In this document: in pieces, positions 37,401 through 46,000 of the stretch
How the letters are laid out: the number at the start of each line of letters is the position of its first letter
Position numbering within the stretch: the stretch's first letter is position 1
Origin: Leguminivora glycinivorella
Taxonomy: Eukaryota > Arthropoda > Insecta > Lepidoptera > Tortricidae
Length of the DNA: 64,000 nt
NCBI RefSeq assembly: GCF_023078275.1
Contig: NC_062975.1
Location: 17,779,641 to 17,843,640 of the forward strand
Direction: 5' to 3'
The notes under the pieces: generated by a model
The model's database searches: none
Seen by the model: the letters and a program-made list of their open reading frames with translations, nothing else
Told to the model about the DNA's origin: nothing
Program-made: the position numbers and the translations under genes

Positions 37401-39389
37401 CCGCATCTCATAAACGAGATATACAACTTGCGCCAGGTTCAGAAACATTCCATGTTCCATGAGAACGCATCAGGTGAGCATGACATACCATGTCCTTCAT
37501 ACTTACCCTTTTACCTTATATCTACGCCATGAATGTGAAGATAACTTACCTTAAATAGCTCAAACAGCGTATGATAAACCTCCTCCAACTCTGGGTCAAA
37601 CTTGACGGGTCGCATCTCATATACGAGGTATACAACTTGCGCCAGGTTCAGAAACATTCTTTGTTCCATGAGACCGCATCAGGTGAGCATGTCGTACCAT
37701 GTCCTATGAAGGACATGGTACGTCAGATATAAGGTAAAAGGGTAAGTATGAACTTATCCTTTTACCTTACATCTACGCCATGAATATGAGGATAACTTAC
37801 CTTAAATGGCTCAAACAGCGTATGATAAACCTCCTCCAACTCCGGGTCAAACTTGACGGGTCGCATCTCATACACGAGATACACAACTTGCGCCAAGTTC
37901 AGGAACACGAAACCGAAGTTCCATGAGAACGCGTCAGGTGAGCATATGACGTGCCAGGCCCAGATCGAGTAGAGCATGAAGGCTGAAATATGAGCCATTG
38001 TGAGTGTGGAATCAAAGAGACGGGATCATAATATATTTACAAATAAGAATACATACATATAATCACGCCTGTATCCCTTAAAGGGGTAGGCAGAGCACAT
38101 GAACTACAAGTTTCAGTGCCACCCTTTTCAAAAAGGGGTTGAAAGAAATCCAAATTGTGACATTGCAGTGACAGGTTGCCAGCCTCTCGCCTACCCGTAA
38201 GCCCGGGGTTTCCGCATTGTCGTCGTTGTACGCATGAGTACGCATGTTCATACTAACGAGCGATTTTTGGTTTGCGAAAGCCGATTCTGCGTTGATAGGT
38301 TTGGTTGGGACTTGGGACTAAGAAAAAAGGATAAGAGCACAGTAGGCCCCAAAATCAGATGGGAATAACTAGTGTAGTAAAACCTAGAATTAACGAGAGA
38401 GCGAACAAACGTTTGATGTGAATGTTGACCCGTGCGTTGGTATTCCATACAAATTTTGAATTTCGCATTTTTCCACAACGTTTTTAGGGTTCCGTAGTCA
38501 ACTAGGAACCCTTATAGTTTCGCCATGTCTGTCTGTCTGTCCGTCCGTCCGTCCGTCTGTCCGTCCGTCCGCGGATTATCTCAGTAACCGTTAGCACTAG
38601 AAAGCTGAAATTTGGTACCAATATGTATATCAATCACGCCAACAAAGTGCAAAAATAAAAAATCGAAAAAAATGTTTTATTAGGGTACCCCCTCTACATG
38701 TAAAGTGGGGGCTGATATTTTTTTTTTCATTCCAACCCCAACGTGTGATATATTGACGGATAGGTATTTAAAAATGAATAAGGGTTTACTAAGGTCGTTT
38801 TTTGATAATATTAATATTTTAGGAAATAATCGCTCCTTCATTCCATCTACATTTTTTATTAATTATTTATGCGATACCTAGTTGCATACATAGATGAACT
38901 CGAACTTTAGCGAATTTAAAAAGAATGTAATAATGGTAATTAATATTCATTTACCGAAAATCAAGATTGTGTGCATCCAAAGCTGCCCTTTCTTCGTACT
39001 CGGCGCGCAGTACGAGGCCACAAATAGCATGTTGGAGAGCTGAAAAAAGAGTAATGGATTTTAACATCATTGTCATCGAAATTTTCGATTTTTTTTTGGT
39101 TATGAAAATTACAGACCTGAAAAAGGGGGTGCTGTGGAACCCTCCATAGTGGACACCAAGGCCAATACCATGGTCCTAACAAAAACATAATAATTTGTAT
39201 TAGGCTATTGTTAATACTAACATTATGTATATGTCACAATAACATTTTGCTACAATCCTTACCTGATGGCATTGTGTAATTCACCGACCCATAATCATGG
39301 AGTGTTCCATTTTCTCCAGGCCACGAATAATTAAACTCTCCAACTTCTAAATATTCCGTCCTACCGCTAGCTAATCCTCTTTTTGACAT
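22203..39389 (-). CDS. bves: Popeye domain-containing protein (Bves/POPDC), 8 exons
   Basis: Exons (descending): 39389-39263, 39175-39117, 39039-38955, 37982-37801, 37032-36901, 32083-31976, 24729-24433, 22405-22203; about 397 aa. All introns are GT-AG and every phase joins. Order: extracellular N-terminus with sites NYS, NGT and NYT (residues 20-39); three membrane segments (about 60-150); then a Popeye domain with RPVKFDPELEEVY, the cAMP-site motif FLDSPEF (213-219), KFKVSI and RDITTKLYAMN. The tail is Ser/Asp/Glu-rich. POPDC proteins bind cAMP at the membrane and act in muscle excitability and membrane traffic. Exon 7 lacks one base (near 24676). It is divergent from the ATPase gene. Introns 5-7 are large and TE-rich. 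Confidence 0.93.
22888..22975 (+). mobile_element. 3' fragment of the SINE seen at 50849
   Basis: CATCACAAGCCTTATTGAAC, then CCGTGGGACTTAATCA and CTGTATAAGAATGTC, match the 3' end of the tRNA-derived SINE at 50849-51092. Lies in Bves intron 7. Confidence 0.6.
22976..24061. other. Bves intron 7, nothing recognised
   Basis: No additional exon supported. GCGGACTAAATG is duplicated near 23262 and 23281. The open frame 23418-23642 (minus) has no features. Confidence 0.45.
24062..24420 (-). pseudogene. degenerate echoes of Bves exon 7 (3' part)
   Basis: Downstream of exon 7 three partial copies occur. One at 24070-24195 keeps 40 open codons in the parent frame (IRLQSIAHALARSP...PPEKRP) and the same GTAAGTT donor in the same phase, with about equal synonymous and replacement changes. 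Fragments at 24266-24303 and 24312-24420 are more damaged; the latter has lost the middle of the exon and its donor reads GTTAGG. Confidence 0.8.
24433..24729 (-). CDS. bves: Bves exon 7 (end of Popeye domain), one base missing
   Basis: Acceptor CATCAG, then GTATCC (VSILAASSCRYVYWQRS), as in Popeye proteins. At 24675-24673 the frame meets TAG. Adding one base in the CC run at 24676-24677 continues into LEYLFVKEPYLASVITTLIA and RDITTKLYAMNNKIV to a proline-rich stretch. The exon is 297 nt, but 298 is needed to reach the phase 1 junction with exon 8. This independent phase argument supports a missing base rather than an extra splice. Confidence 0.88.
24730..25273. other. Bves intron 6, nothing recognised
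   Basis: No exon or repeat ends seen. Confidence 0.4.
25274..25620 (+). mobile_element. tRNA-derived SINE with AAAACATCGTGAGGAAACC core
   Basis: Head GGTAGCCTAGCGGTAAG (A box) and GGTTCGAACCCC (B box, about 25323), then the central core GGAAAACATCGTGAGGAAAC common to many lepidopteran SINEs, then a tail shared with 10448-10545. It is not a functional tRNA gene because the acceptor stem does not pair. Inserted antisense in Bves intron 6. Confidence 0.75.
25621..26376. other. Bves intron 6, nothing recognised except a short inverted motif
   Basis: At 26250-26355 GGCCGATTTTTGAATCTCGG to GAATCGAAAACGAGTGGCC has the look of a MITE remnant. Otherwise plain intron. Confidence 0.4.
26377..27466. 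mobile_element. 1.09-kb TIR element with nested hairpins
   Basis: 29-bp perfect inverted ends (CTAACCGTCCTTTTTCAAAA... at 26377-26405 and its inverse at 27438-27466), flanked by TA if read as Tc1-like. Inside, 26419-26664 is a second inverted repeat (CACAGAC...CGAACGGCGAATACGTG), and inside that 26480-26587 is a third (GTTTCTCGAAAGG...CTTTTCGAGAAAC). No transposase is seen, so it is non-autonomous. Confidence 0.8.
27467..28035. other. Bves intron 6, nothing recognised
   Basis: No gene or repeat termini seen. Confidence 0.4.
28036..28195. mobile_element. piggyBac-like MITE at TTAA, CCATTATA ends
   Basis: Bounded by TTAACCCATTATAGCC (28036) and GGTTATAATGGGTTAA (28195). The TTAA at both ends fits the piggyBac target duplication. 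Non-coding, 160 bp. Confidence 0.7.
28196..28912. other. Bves intron 6, nothing recognised
   Basis: No exon or clear repeat. Confidence 0.4.
28913..28940 (+). mobile_element. solo mariner-like terminal repeat
   Basis: TATTGGGTTGGCACAAAAGT resembles the mariner-family terminus. No matching inverse end or transposase was found nearby, so only a relic is claimed. Confidence 0.45.
29528..29802. mobile_element. MITE with ~55-bp inverted ends
   Basis: AAAATCGGGTCACTCACGTA (29531) and its inverse ending CCCGATTTT (29798), each continuing through TTCGCTCCGT/ACGGAGCGAA. The overlapping open frames on both strands here are artefacts of the GC-rich centre. Confidence 0.85.
29803..31975. other. Bves intron 6, nothing recognised
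   Basis: I searched for further Popeye exons on the minus strand and found none; exon 6 and exon 7 already join in phase. No clear repeats apart from GGCTTCGCCTCAAATTGTTA near 31360. Confidence 0.45.
31976..32083 (-). CDS. bves: Bves exon 6 (cAMP-binding FLDSPEF motif)
   Basis: 36 codons between CTCCTAG and GTACGTGG, phase 0 at both ends: VNVMSGHQFLHPILPC, EFLDSPEF, then ESSRATIDEKFK. FLDSPE(W/F) is one of the two invariant Popeye cAMP-contact motifs. The second (FKVSI) is created by the splice to exon 7. Confidence 0.93.
32084..33118. other. Bves intron 5, nothing recognised
   Basis: ATTCATTCATTC runs at 32545-32585. The opposing open frames at 32756-32995 have no features. The 8-bp hAT target AGCGTTAT ends this stretch (33111-33118). 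Confidence 0.45.
33119..34114. mobile_element. 996-bp hAT-type non-autonomous element
   Basis: Ends CATAGCTGGGCA (33119) and TGCCCAGCTATG (34114) are exact inverses. An exact 8-bp duplication AGCGTTAT flanks it (33111-33118 and 34115-34122), diagnostic of the hAT superfamily. Subterminal sequence is dense in GTTAACTTCGTTAATCG-type repeats on both sides. No transposase. It carries a piggyBac-like MITE at 33866-33996. Confidence 0.9.
33866..33996 (+). mobile_element. piggyBac-like MITE nested in the hAT element
   Basis: TTAACACTTTCGCTACC at the left and GGTTTCGAAAGTGTTAA at the right, 131 bp including both TTAA. A second copy of identical length lies inverted at 53071-53201. The internal palindrome CCCGACTGTCGGG is conserved. 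Confidence 0.88.
34115..34488. other. Bves intron 5, nothing recognised
   Basis: Begins with the hAT target duplication (34115-34122); the remainder is plain intron. Confidence 0.4.
34489..34632. repeat. hairpin with ~55-bp arms
   Basis: GTATATGTGACATTATCTTG (34489) pairs with the inverse ending AATGTCACATATTAC. Both arms hold TAAAGGGACCTTATT and CGATGG(C/T)GCTTACG. Confidence 0.85.
34633..35324. other. Bves intron 5, nothing recognised
   Basis: No gene or repeat ends. Confidence 0.4.
35325..35625 (-). repeat. two-copy imperfect tandem repeat, ~180-bp period
   Basis: TTGACGTAAGATAATATCCA at 35327 and TTGACGTAAGATATCCATGA at 35506 each lead to TGCTCCAT(A/C)TAGTGATAG, GAGCAGACGAAGC and ATCG(T/C)AATGCAA. 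It resembles the local duplications behind the exon echoes, but no exon is involved. Confidence 0.65.
35906..36015 (+). repeat. MITE, GTAGCCGAATGGCA family (copy 5)
   Basis: GTAGCCGAATGGCACAAACG at the left and TCGCAGAAATGCCATGC at the right. The central block is deleted, making it the shortest copy. Confidence 0.75.
36016..36900. other. Bves intron 5, nothing recognised
   Basis: No exon echo of exon 5 is visible here, unlike after exons 4, 7 and 8. Confidence 0.4.
36901..37032 (-). CDS. bves: Bves exon 5 (Popeye domain start)
   Basis: 44 codons between TTTTTCCTAG and GTAGGTTG, phase 0: VSRLQFKRMVSPDFAHVMSL, HAGEAYAMQNLTKTDRLGLL, LAGK. The pattern H-x-G-E-x-Y-A-x-Q-x-x-x-x-x-D-R-L-x-L-L-L-x-G-K is the first half of the Popeye beta-barrel. 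Confidence 0.93.
37341..37490 (-). pseudogene. Bves exon 4 echo 2 (open 36-codon frame with ATG and donor)
   Basis: Copy of the 3' two-thirds of exon 4. From an in-frame ATG (37448-37446) to the donor (AAG then GTAAGCAAC) it encodes the parent peptide except Val to Met at the ATG; by my alignment 11 of 12 base differences in these 36 codons are synonymous. Upstream a 4-base deletion breaks the link to the 5' half and no acceptor is present. Either an unusually well-kept relic or an alternative first coding exon. Confidence 0.8.
37550..37697 (-). pseudogene. Bves exon 4 echo 1 (open 36-codon frame with ATG and donor)
   Basis: Second copy, between the functional exon and echo 2. ATG at 37657-37655, donor AAG then GTAAGTTATC in the parent phase. 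Six synonymous and two replacement differences from exon 4 (Val to Met at the start, Pro to Leu near the end). Beyond it lies a small ACCATGTCCT...AGGACATGGT hairpin. Spacing to the parent donor is 251 bp, and to echo 2 it is 209 bp. Confidence 0.8.
37801..37982 (-). CDS. bves: Bves exon 4 (TM2 end, TM3, linker to Popeye domain)
   Basis: Acceptor ATATTTCAG, phase 1, then 60 codons: FMLYSIWAWHVICSPDAFSW, NFGFVFLNLAQVVYLVYEMR, PVKFDPELEEVYHTLFEPFK, donor GTAAGT. The second hydrophobic block is membrane segment 3; RPVKFD...EEVYHTLFEPFKVS is a signature of POPDC1-3. Confidence 0.94.
38044..38200 (+). repeat. interspersed repeat 'ATCACGCCTGTATCCC' (copy 4, truncated)
   Basis: Keeps CATATAATCACGCCTGTATC through GTGACAGGTTGCCAGCCTCT, then ends. 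In Bves intron 3. Confidence 0.8.
38486..38870 (+). repeat. 'GGGTTCCGTAGT' repeat (copy 1, partial)
   Basis: Starts AGGGTTCCGTAGTCAACTAG, includes a GTCC-rich run and GCTGAAATTTGGTACCAATA, and stops about two-thirds through the full unit seen at 47814-48375. In Bves intron 3. Confidence 0.8.
38955..39039 (-). CDS. bves: Bves exon 3 (TM1-TM2)
   Basis: Acceptor TTTTTTCAG, then 28 codons plus one base: LSNMLFVASYCAPSTKKGQL, WMHTILIF; donor GTAAATG. The two hydrophobic blocks separated by a polar APSTKKG turn match TM1 and TM2 of Popeye proteins. Confidence 0.9.
39117..39175 (-). CDS. bves: Bves exon 2
   Basis: Acceptor GTTAG; completes Gly-43 and adds PWYWPWCPLWRVPQHPLFQ; donor GTCTGT. The Trp/Pro-rich juxtamembrane segment ending HxLFQ is found before TM1 in POPDC proteins. 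Confidence 0.9.
39263..39389 (-). CDS. bves: Bves exon 1 (start codon, glycosylated N-terminus)
   Basis: ATG at 39389-39387; 42 codons plus one base: MSKRGLASGRTEYLEVGEFN, YSWPGENGTLHDYGSVNYTM, PS; donor GTAAGG. Three N-glycosylation sequons fit the extracellular N-terminus of the family. The start is chosen because it is the first ATG and the frame is continuous into exon 2. Confidence 0.88.
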
Positions 39390-40003
39390 AATTGCTTAGG
39401 TTATCACATATGTTTAGTGACGATAATTTGCGATAAGCATTATTGTTTTGCATCACTTCGCGCCATTCATAACAAATCAATAACATCCGCCACTGGCACG
39501 TTTAGTACACAGATAACAATATCCGGAAAAATAAGTACGCTGGCGCCATCTTTCGAGATTTTCACAAATCTCCCATAAGCACCTTTATATTTTTGTAATT
39601 AAAATAGTAGTTTGTACCGAATTTAATTGAATTTTATAAAATATTTTGTCGTAATATATTGTTATCTAACTGATTCTGATTGATAACATTCATTTCATTA
39701 TTATTTTATTAACATTAACCATTAACCATTTATGTAATGATCGATGAGCATCGTTTTTATACAGAACTGAAACGGCTTTGACGTCATTTCAGAAATTAAG
39801 AAAAACTTTGACGTTTATCCTTGCCTATGAATTCATTCATTCATAAGGTGTGATGTGAGTAGTGGGATTTCGTATCCTGAAATTCCATATCTATTTAATA
39901 TTTTTGAAATGAGGTAGCACCGGTTAATAAGCAATAAATAAATACCACCCTAGTACTATGCCTTAATTTATTTATATAGTGCAAATAATCAGTTTTTGCG
40001 GGA
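39390..40003. promoter_or_regulatory. divergent promoter interval between bves and the ATPase gene
   Basis: 614 bp between the two start codons, so both 5' UTRs and both promoters lie here unless an upstream non-coding exon exists. AT-rich, no clear repeat ends. Two AACTTTGACGTTTATCC/CTTTGACGTCATTTC sites (about 39776 and 39805) contain TGACGT-like CRE half or full sites, of possible interest next to a cAMP-binding protein gene; this is inference. Confidence 0.6.
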
Positions 40004-40037
40004 ATGCCGAACACGAACAGTGCCACCGTTGCCAATG
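40004..40037 (+). CDS. ATP13A3: ATPase exon 1 (start)
   Basis: ATGCCGAACACGAACAG opens MPNTNSATVAN plus one base, then donor GTAAGT. Context GCGGGAATG. The start is plausible but short; an alternative upstream first exon cannot be excluded. Confidence 0.75.
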
Positions 40038-43000
40038 GTAAGTATATTTCACCATGCAAATCCAACCTTTACTGTATGAGTCACAAAATGTAAGGGAGTT
40101 TCAGTGCATCTTGAGACTAATGTCCACGTGACGAAATATTTGCTAAGTAAATGTACTCTGTTTTAACTGCGTCGCTATTTTATAGATAATGAATCAGTTC
40201 TGTAACTGATGCAAGTAGATAGGTTTAAATCATATTAGATGCACTTCATGCACCTGAAAATTATTGAACTGTGTTATCGACTCATTGCCTGCTCATGTTT
40301 CCTTGATAAAAGACATCTTAAAAGTTGTTTATAAGAGTTGATTATACTAAGAATTTGTTTTAACCTTGTCAGTGTTATGTTTAATTATATGGGTCATTCC
40401 TATTGATTCAAGTGATTGAGATAACTGATTGTTGCTTCTACAACATTCCATAATGAGATGCTTCAGTTAATTGAAGGTTAAGATGAGGCATTTGTCAATA
40501 AGACCTCAAGATTTCTTGTACTTTTTTCCTGTAATTTTAAGAATATGTTTATAAGTTCCATTAAGGGAATACCTACTTTTGAAAACTATTTATTTTTCGA
40601 TAAAAAAATCTAGTATAACTTATCTCGTAAAATTTTGCAGATAATGATGAAAATAATCCATTTACATATGGCACAGTTTACATATAATACCAAACTGCAT
40701 CCACAGAGAAGTAAATGGAAAATATCTGTATGGAACTGTTTTAACTATTAGATATCTCTGAGGTTTTTATTTTTATGAAAAATATATATGTTCCACCAAA
40801 ATTACATATTAAATAGAGCTAGGTTTGTAGTAGCTTAATTTTCATCAGCCTCGCCTAAGTGTGACAGAAAAAAGTATTGAAGATTTATATGCAGTTAGGA
40901 AATAAGGTCAGACTTCTGGGCACCTTGCCCATTGATGGTGATCTGGCCTATTTTTTTTTGTATTAGTTTTTTTTTTTTTCAAATAATTCAGGGTTCCGTA
41001 AATCAATTTTTAGGTTCAACAGGAGGACCCTCTGGTGTGACTCTGTCCATCTGTCTCCGTCCGTCTGTCTGTCATAATCTTAACCGTTAGCACTTTTTGG
41101 TACCAATATGTATATCAAGCACGCCAACAAAGTCAAAAATAAAAAGTGGAAAAAAATGTTTCTTAGACCCCCTAATTAAAGTGAATGTGTGATATATCGT
41201 TGGATAGGTATTAAAAAATTAATAAGGGTTTACTAATATCGTTTTTTGATAATATTAATAGTTTCGGAAATAATCGCTCCTAAAGGAAAAAAAGTGCGTC
41301 CCCCCTCTAACTTTTAAACCATATGTTTAAAAAATATGAAAAAAATCACAAAAGTAGAACTTTATTACTTTCTAGGAAAATTTATTTTGAACTGATAGGT
41401 TCAGTAGTTTTTGAGAAAAATACGGAAAACTACGGAACCCTTGTCTCCACTACCCAAAGGTTTTCTGGAAGATATCACTCTTTAGCAATAAGACTGCTTG
41501 TTGTCTAGTGTCTACTATAGTTAAAGTTATGCACTTTGTTTTTATGTCATGATATTTTAATATTTATGAGCAATAAAGAATATTTGTATTGTATTGTATT
41601 GTTAATGAACTAAAATAAATAATATTAATGAGTCGGCAATCAAATGCCCGATCAAATGACTTGTTATGGACCAATGATCATAACAATAAAGCGATAAGTA
41701 ATAAAGACAAGAATATCTCATTTATCATCACTATCAGATCAGATAATCTTGCCTTGATCATACAATAAATGTTCCTTCAGCTGATAAGACTAAAGCCCTT
41801 GAAATAGAGTTGCATTTGTTTTAACCCTTAATTGGGCATAAAGAGTATATTTCCCAACCTACTTTGAACTTTATTTATCTTTGACAGGTGTCAAACTTGA
41901 CTAAATTTTGACATTCTCAGTTGAAAATGTTCATTCTCCCAAAAAAATGTGACAACAGTACCTTTTTGTATGGGGTGAAATTCAGTTTTTATTATTTTTC
42001 GCATGTGATTATATTAATGTACACCTTTAAAACACAATAGTTCTAGACTTTTTATTTTAAATTATACAAGCATAACAAAGGTGACAGATTTGGAAACTAG
42101 ACAGCAAATATTTTTTTTATTCAATTATCTACTGTATATGGTTTCAAGCTGTCCACTTCTTTTGTCTAAATCTTTTTTTATAAGCCTGTTTAACATTTAA
42201 TAAATATTTCTAATCAATAGTTTAAAAAAAATACAGAGCTTCATAAGACTGGTTCCCAATCCGTGCATAGTGTGTAAATATACCATACAAATAGTTATGT
42301 GACCTCCTTGTCGTTGTAAGACATATTATACAATTAATGCTGTATATTTCCCAAATCAATAAAAATAAAATGACTATGATCGATCTTATTTTCACGGATG
42401 GATGTAGTGTGAAACCACTCTTAAGAGCCCTAAGAGATTCCTCAGGCTACATTAATTTGGTAATGAGCACAGATAATAGAAATAAAGCACCACATAATTA
42501 GAAAAAGAATATGGACAGTACTTATTTTTAAACATAATTTCTATTTAATAAGTCAAAGAGAAAGATATAAAGTAAATGAATTGACCGTGACGTCACTCCT
42601 CAGTTTTTCATAGTAATTCCATATTAGCAAATCGTTTTGACAGTTCTTAAAAAGAAGCTGATTTGACTAGTAGGAAACTAGCCTATTATTTTTAATTAAT
42701 AAATTGAACAGAAACATTCTTGGTCTTGGGAACACAACATTTTCTAACATGCAATATAGTTCCGAGTTAAAAAGTTGGAGGTCTCTGCTGTACCTCTATA
42801 ATATTATTTTTTACAACAGTTGTATCTGATATCCAACATAACCAATCCCTGCCTTGTTCCAGATGATTATGAAGTTATCGGAGAAGCCCAATGGCAAATA
42901 CTGGAGAATGTTGTTGATGAAGAGATCTTCAAGATCTACGGCTTCAAGTACTCCAAAGTACGAGCTATCATATTCCATGCTGTGTGCATAGCACTATGTG

Positions 43001-46000
43001 GATTGCCGTATTTTGCCTTGGCATATTATCCTTCATTAAACAGATTCAAGTACTTAAAATGCAGTTTGAAAATGGCTGAAGAGATATGTGGTAAGTTTTA
43101 TCATTTTCTATGTATATGGATTTTCTGAATGGGTCGCGAATGCGCGGCCGCCGGCATGTACTTGTAGCTCGGCGAAAGAATTGCGGAGTGAGCTGCCCCT
43201 GACATAACACACAAGATTTACAAAACATAATTGTGAAACGGAGTTTAAAACTGTTACATGCTTACTTTTTAAAGAATTACGGTGCCGTCTTCATGAAACA
43301 TTGCGCATTACTCTTGTTACAGAACTCATTAACAAAATCCCAAATGTCTATTTTTAACCCCTGACGCAAAAGCGACGGGGTATTAATATAAGTTTGACTT
43401 GTCTGTCTGTCTGTGTGTCTGCATGTCTGTAGCATCGTAGCGTCCGAACAGATGAAGCGATTTAAATTTAGTATTTTTTGTTTGAAAGCTGGATTAGTCG
43501 GACCACTATGTCGGGGACTTTTTCCAAATTTTAATTTTGTGGTTATTTTCCAGTAATGGATGCCGAAGGCTCATTCAACATGGAGAAAGTTATAGAAATA
43601 GACCTGAATATCGCCAACCACAACAACAAACTGCGGTACTTCATCTACCAACACACACGGTTCGTCTGGCTCAACGACCAAGGAGTGTTTGTGAACGTGC
43701 AGTCACTGAACGAGAAACTGACTATCAACCTTCTGATGGATAATATGTCGGGGATCAATAAGCGACAGCAGAATGAGTTGTAAGTATTACTATGGATTTT
43801 CAAGAAAAATTGAATATGAGATAATCAATTCGGAATGGTGGTGTATAGTATGGCCATTTCCCATAGCACTACCTAAACGCCGATGCTCAGAAGATGCTAG
43901 GTGGGGTGACTCTAAAAGTCATTAGCCGGATTCACACTGACGTCACTGACCGAGCACTTTCAGGAGGCAGTGCCTTGTGCGCAAAGCGTCCATACTCAAG
44001 CGCGCACGTTGGTCTCGTCCAAGCCAATTTGCTCGGCATGGTGGCCGGCTGTTCAAAATAGTTCTGATTAGAATTGATTCTTCAAGTGTTCTAAATCTAT
44101 CTATGTTTATTTCAGAATAAAACTATACGGCACAAACTCAGTAGAAGTTGAAGTGAAGAGCTATTGGACACTGTTTGTGAACGAAGTTTTCAACCCGTTT
44201 TACCTGTTCCAAGTGTTTTCCATCGTGCTATGGTCGCTAGACGAGTATTATCAATACGCTACGTGCGTCCTGATACTCTCTGCGGGATCCTGCATGCTGG
44301 CCCTGTATCAAACTAAACAGGTAATTTACAACCCTTTTTACCTGATCTAAGTTTTAAGCATCATGTTCTTATTGGTAGGTGAATATTACCTGAGGCCCAT
44401 TTCTCAAACTGAAAGTTACACGTTACAAGTGAAAGTCTCTTTCCAACTTGTCATATTAGACATGACTACCGCTTGTAAATTGTAACTTTGAGAAATGGGC
44501 CCCAGTACGTTTGCTGATACTATCTGCAGGAAGTGTTTAAAAAAAAATTCGTTTATTCAGTATAAGAGTAAGTATACATTTTTCAGAGTTGGAACCTCTT
44601 TTTAAGTAACAGTTACTTGTATTACGAGGCACCGCTCTTCCTTAGTTTCTAAATGAATAACATTGGTGACTGGTCCAGTGTTTATCATGCTGTCGCTGTA
44701 TTGATACCGTCGACATGTTAGCTTTATCTGAATGCTGATTGTACCGATCGTGTCATTTACAAAGACGCGTCTTGATTTGTAATGTGATATTTATTAAAGG
44801 TTAGATTTGACGTCATCTTTGATTGCACGAACAATAACAAGGTAAACAGATAATTTACAACCCTTTTTACCTGAACCAAGTGTTTTATCGTGTCATGGCA
44901 GATAGATTTATGTCAATACCGTGACATCCTTAATGAATGTCAGCAGAATTTTATTACAACCTCTATACCTGATTCAAATGTTTTCCATCGGCAACGTGTC
45001 AAAGTACAAGTCAAGTCAACATCAAAAAGCTCGCTCAAGTTGCACAGTCTAAATGAGCTTAATTTGCACCGAATTTAGCGTTGGTATTTTTGTTGTATGG
45101 GAATTTCCATAGACGTCTGCTGCGTGACGTTGATATGTCTGTTAACTGTGGTTGATGCAACTGGCCCACCCTTTAAACGCCGCGTTCTTAATGTTGCTTA
45201 CTAAAATGGATCACATGTGTGCCGCGCGGCGTTCAACGACTCAGGGCCGGTTGCATCAAACCGTCTGACACCGTTAAAGCGTTCGTTAAATTTTATGGTA
45301 TGGGAAGTTCCATAGTCGTCTGCTGCGTAACGATGATGTGTCTGTCAAATGTGGTTGATGCAACTGGCCCTTAATCATATTTTTTACTACACAACGGTCG
45401 TCATTTGTCCCCAGATGAGCATAAACCTCCACAAAATGGCCGGCTCCACCAGCTCATTCACCGTGTCCGTTCTCCGCCCGTCCCGGACCGGTCGAGAGGA
45501 GTGTGTAGTCAACGCAAGCCGACTGGTTCCTGGCGATGTACTTATACTGCCACCGGACGGCTGCGTCATGCCTTGCGACGCTATGCTGCTTACTGGCAAC
45601 TGTATAGTTAACGAGAGCATGCTTACAGGTAACGTAATTATTTAGTTTTCTTTAGGTTAGCTTTCCTTTAGAGGTGTGTTTTTAGGCGAGCGACTCGATT
45701 AGTTCCTGGCGATGTACTACAAGACGGCTATGTGATGCCGTGCGATGCTATGCTGTTGACTGGCAACTGTATAGTCAACGAGAGTATGCTTACAAGTATG
45801 ATGATTACTTTTTAGGAAAGCTTTCATTTAGAAGTGTGTTTGAGGAGTGCGTAGTCAACGCAAGCAGATTGGTTCCTGGCGATGTACTATCAGCTGCAAA
45901 AGTGCACGGAGAAATTATGAATGAATTTATTCATAAAACCAGACGGCTGTGTGATGCTATGCTGCTTACTGGCAACTGTATAGTCAACGAGAGCATGCTC

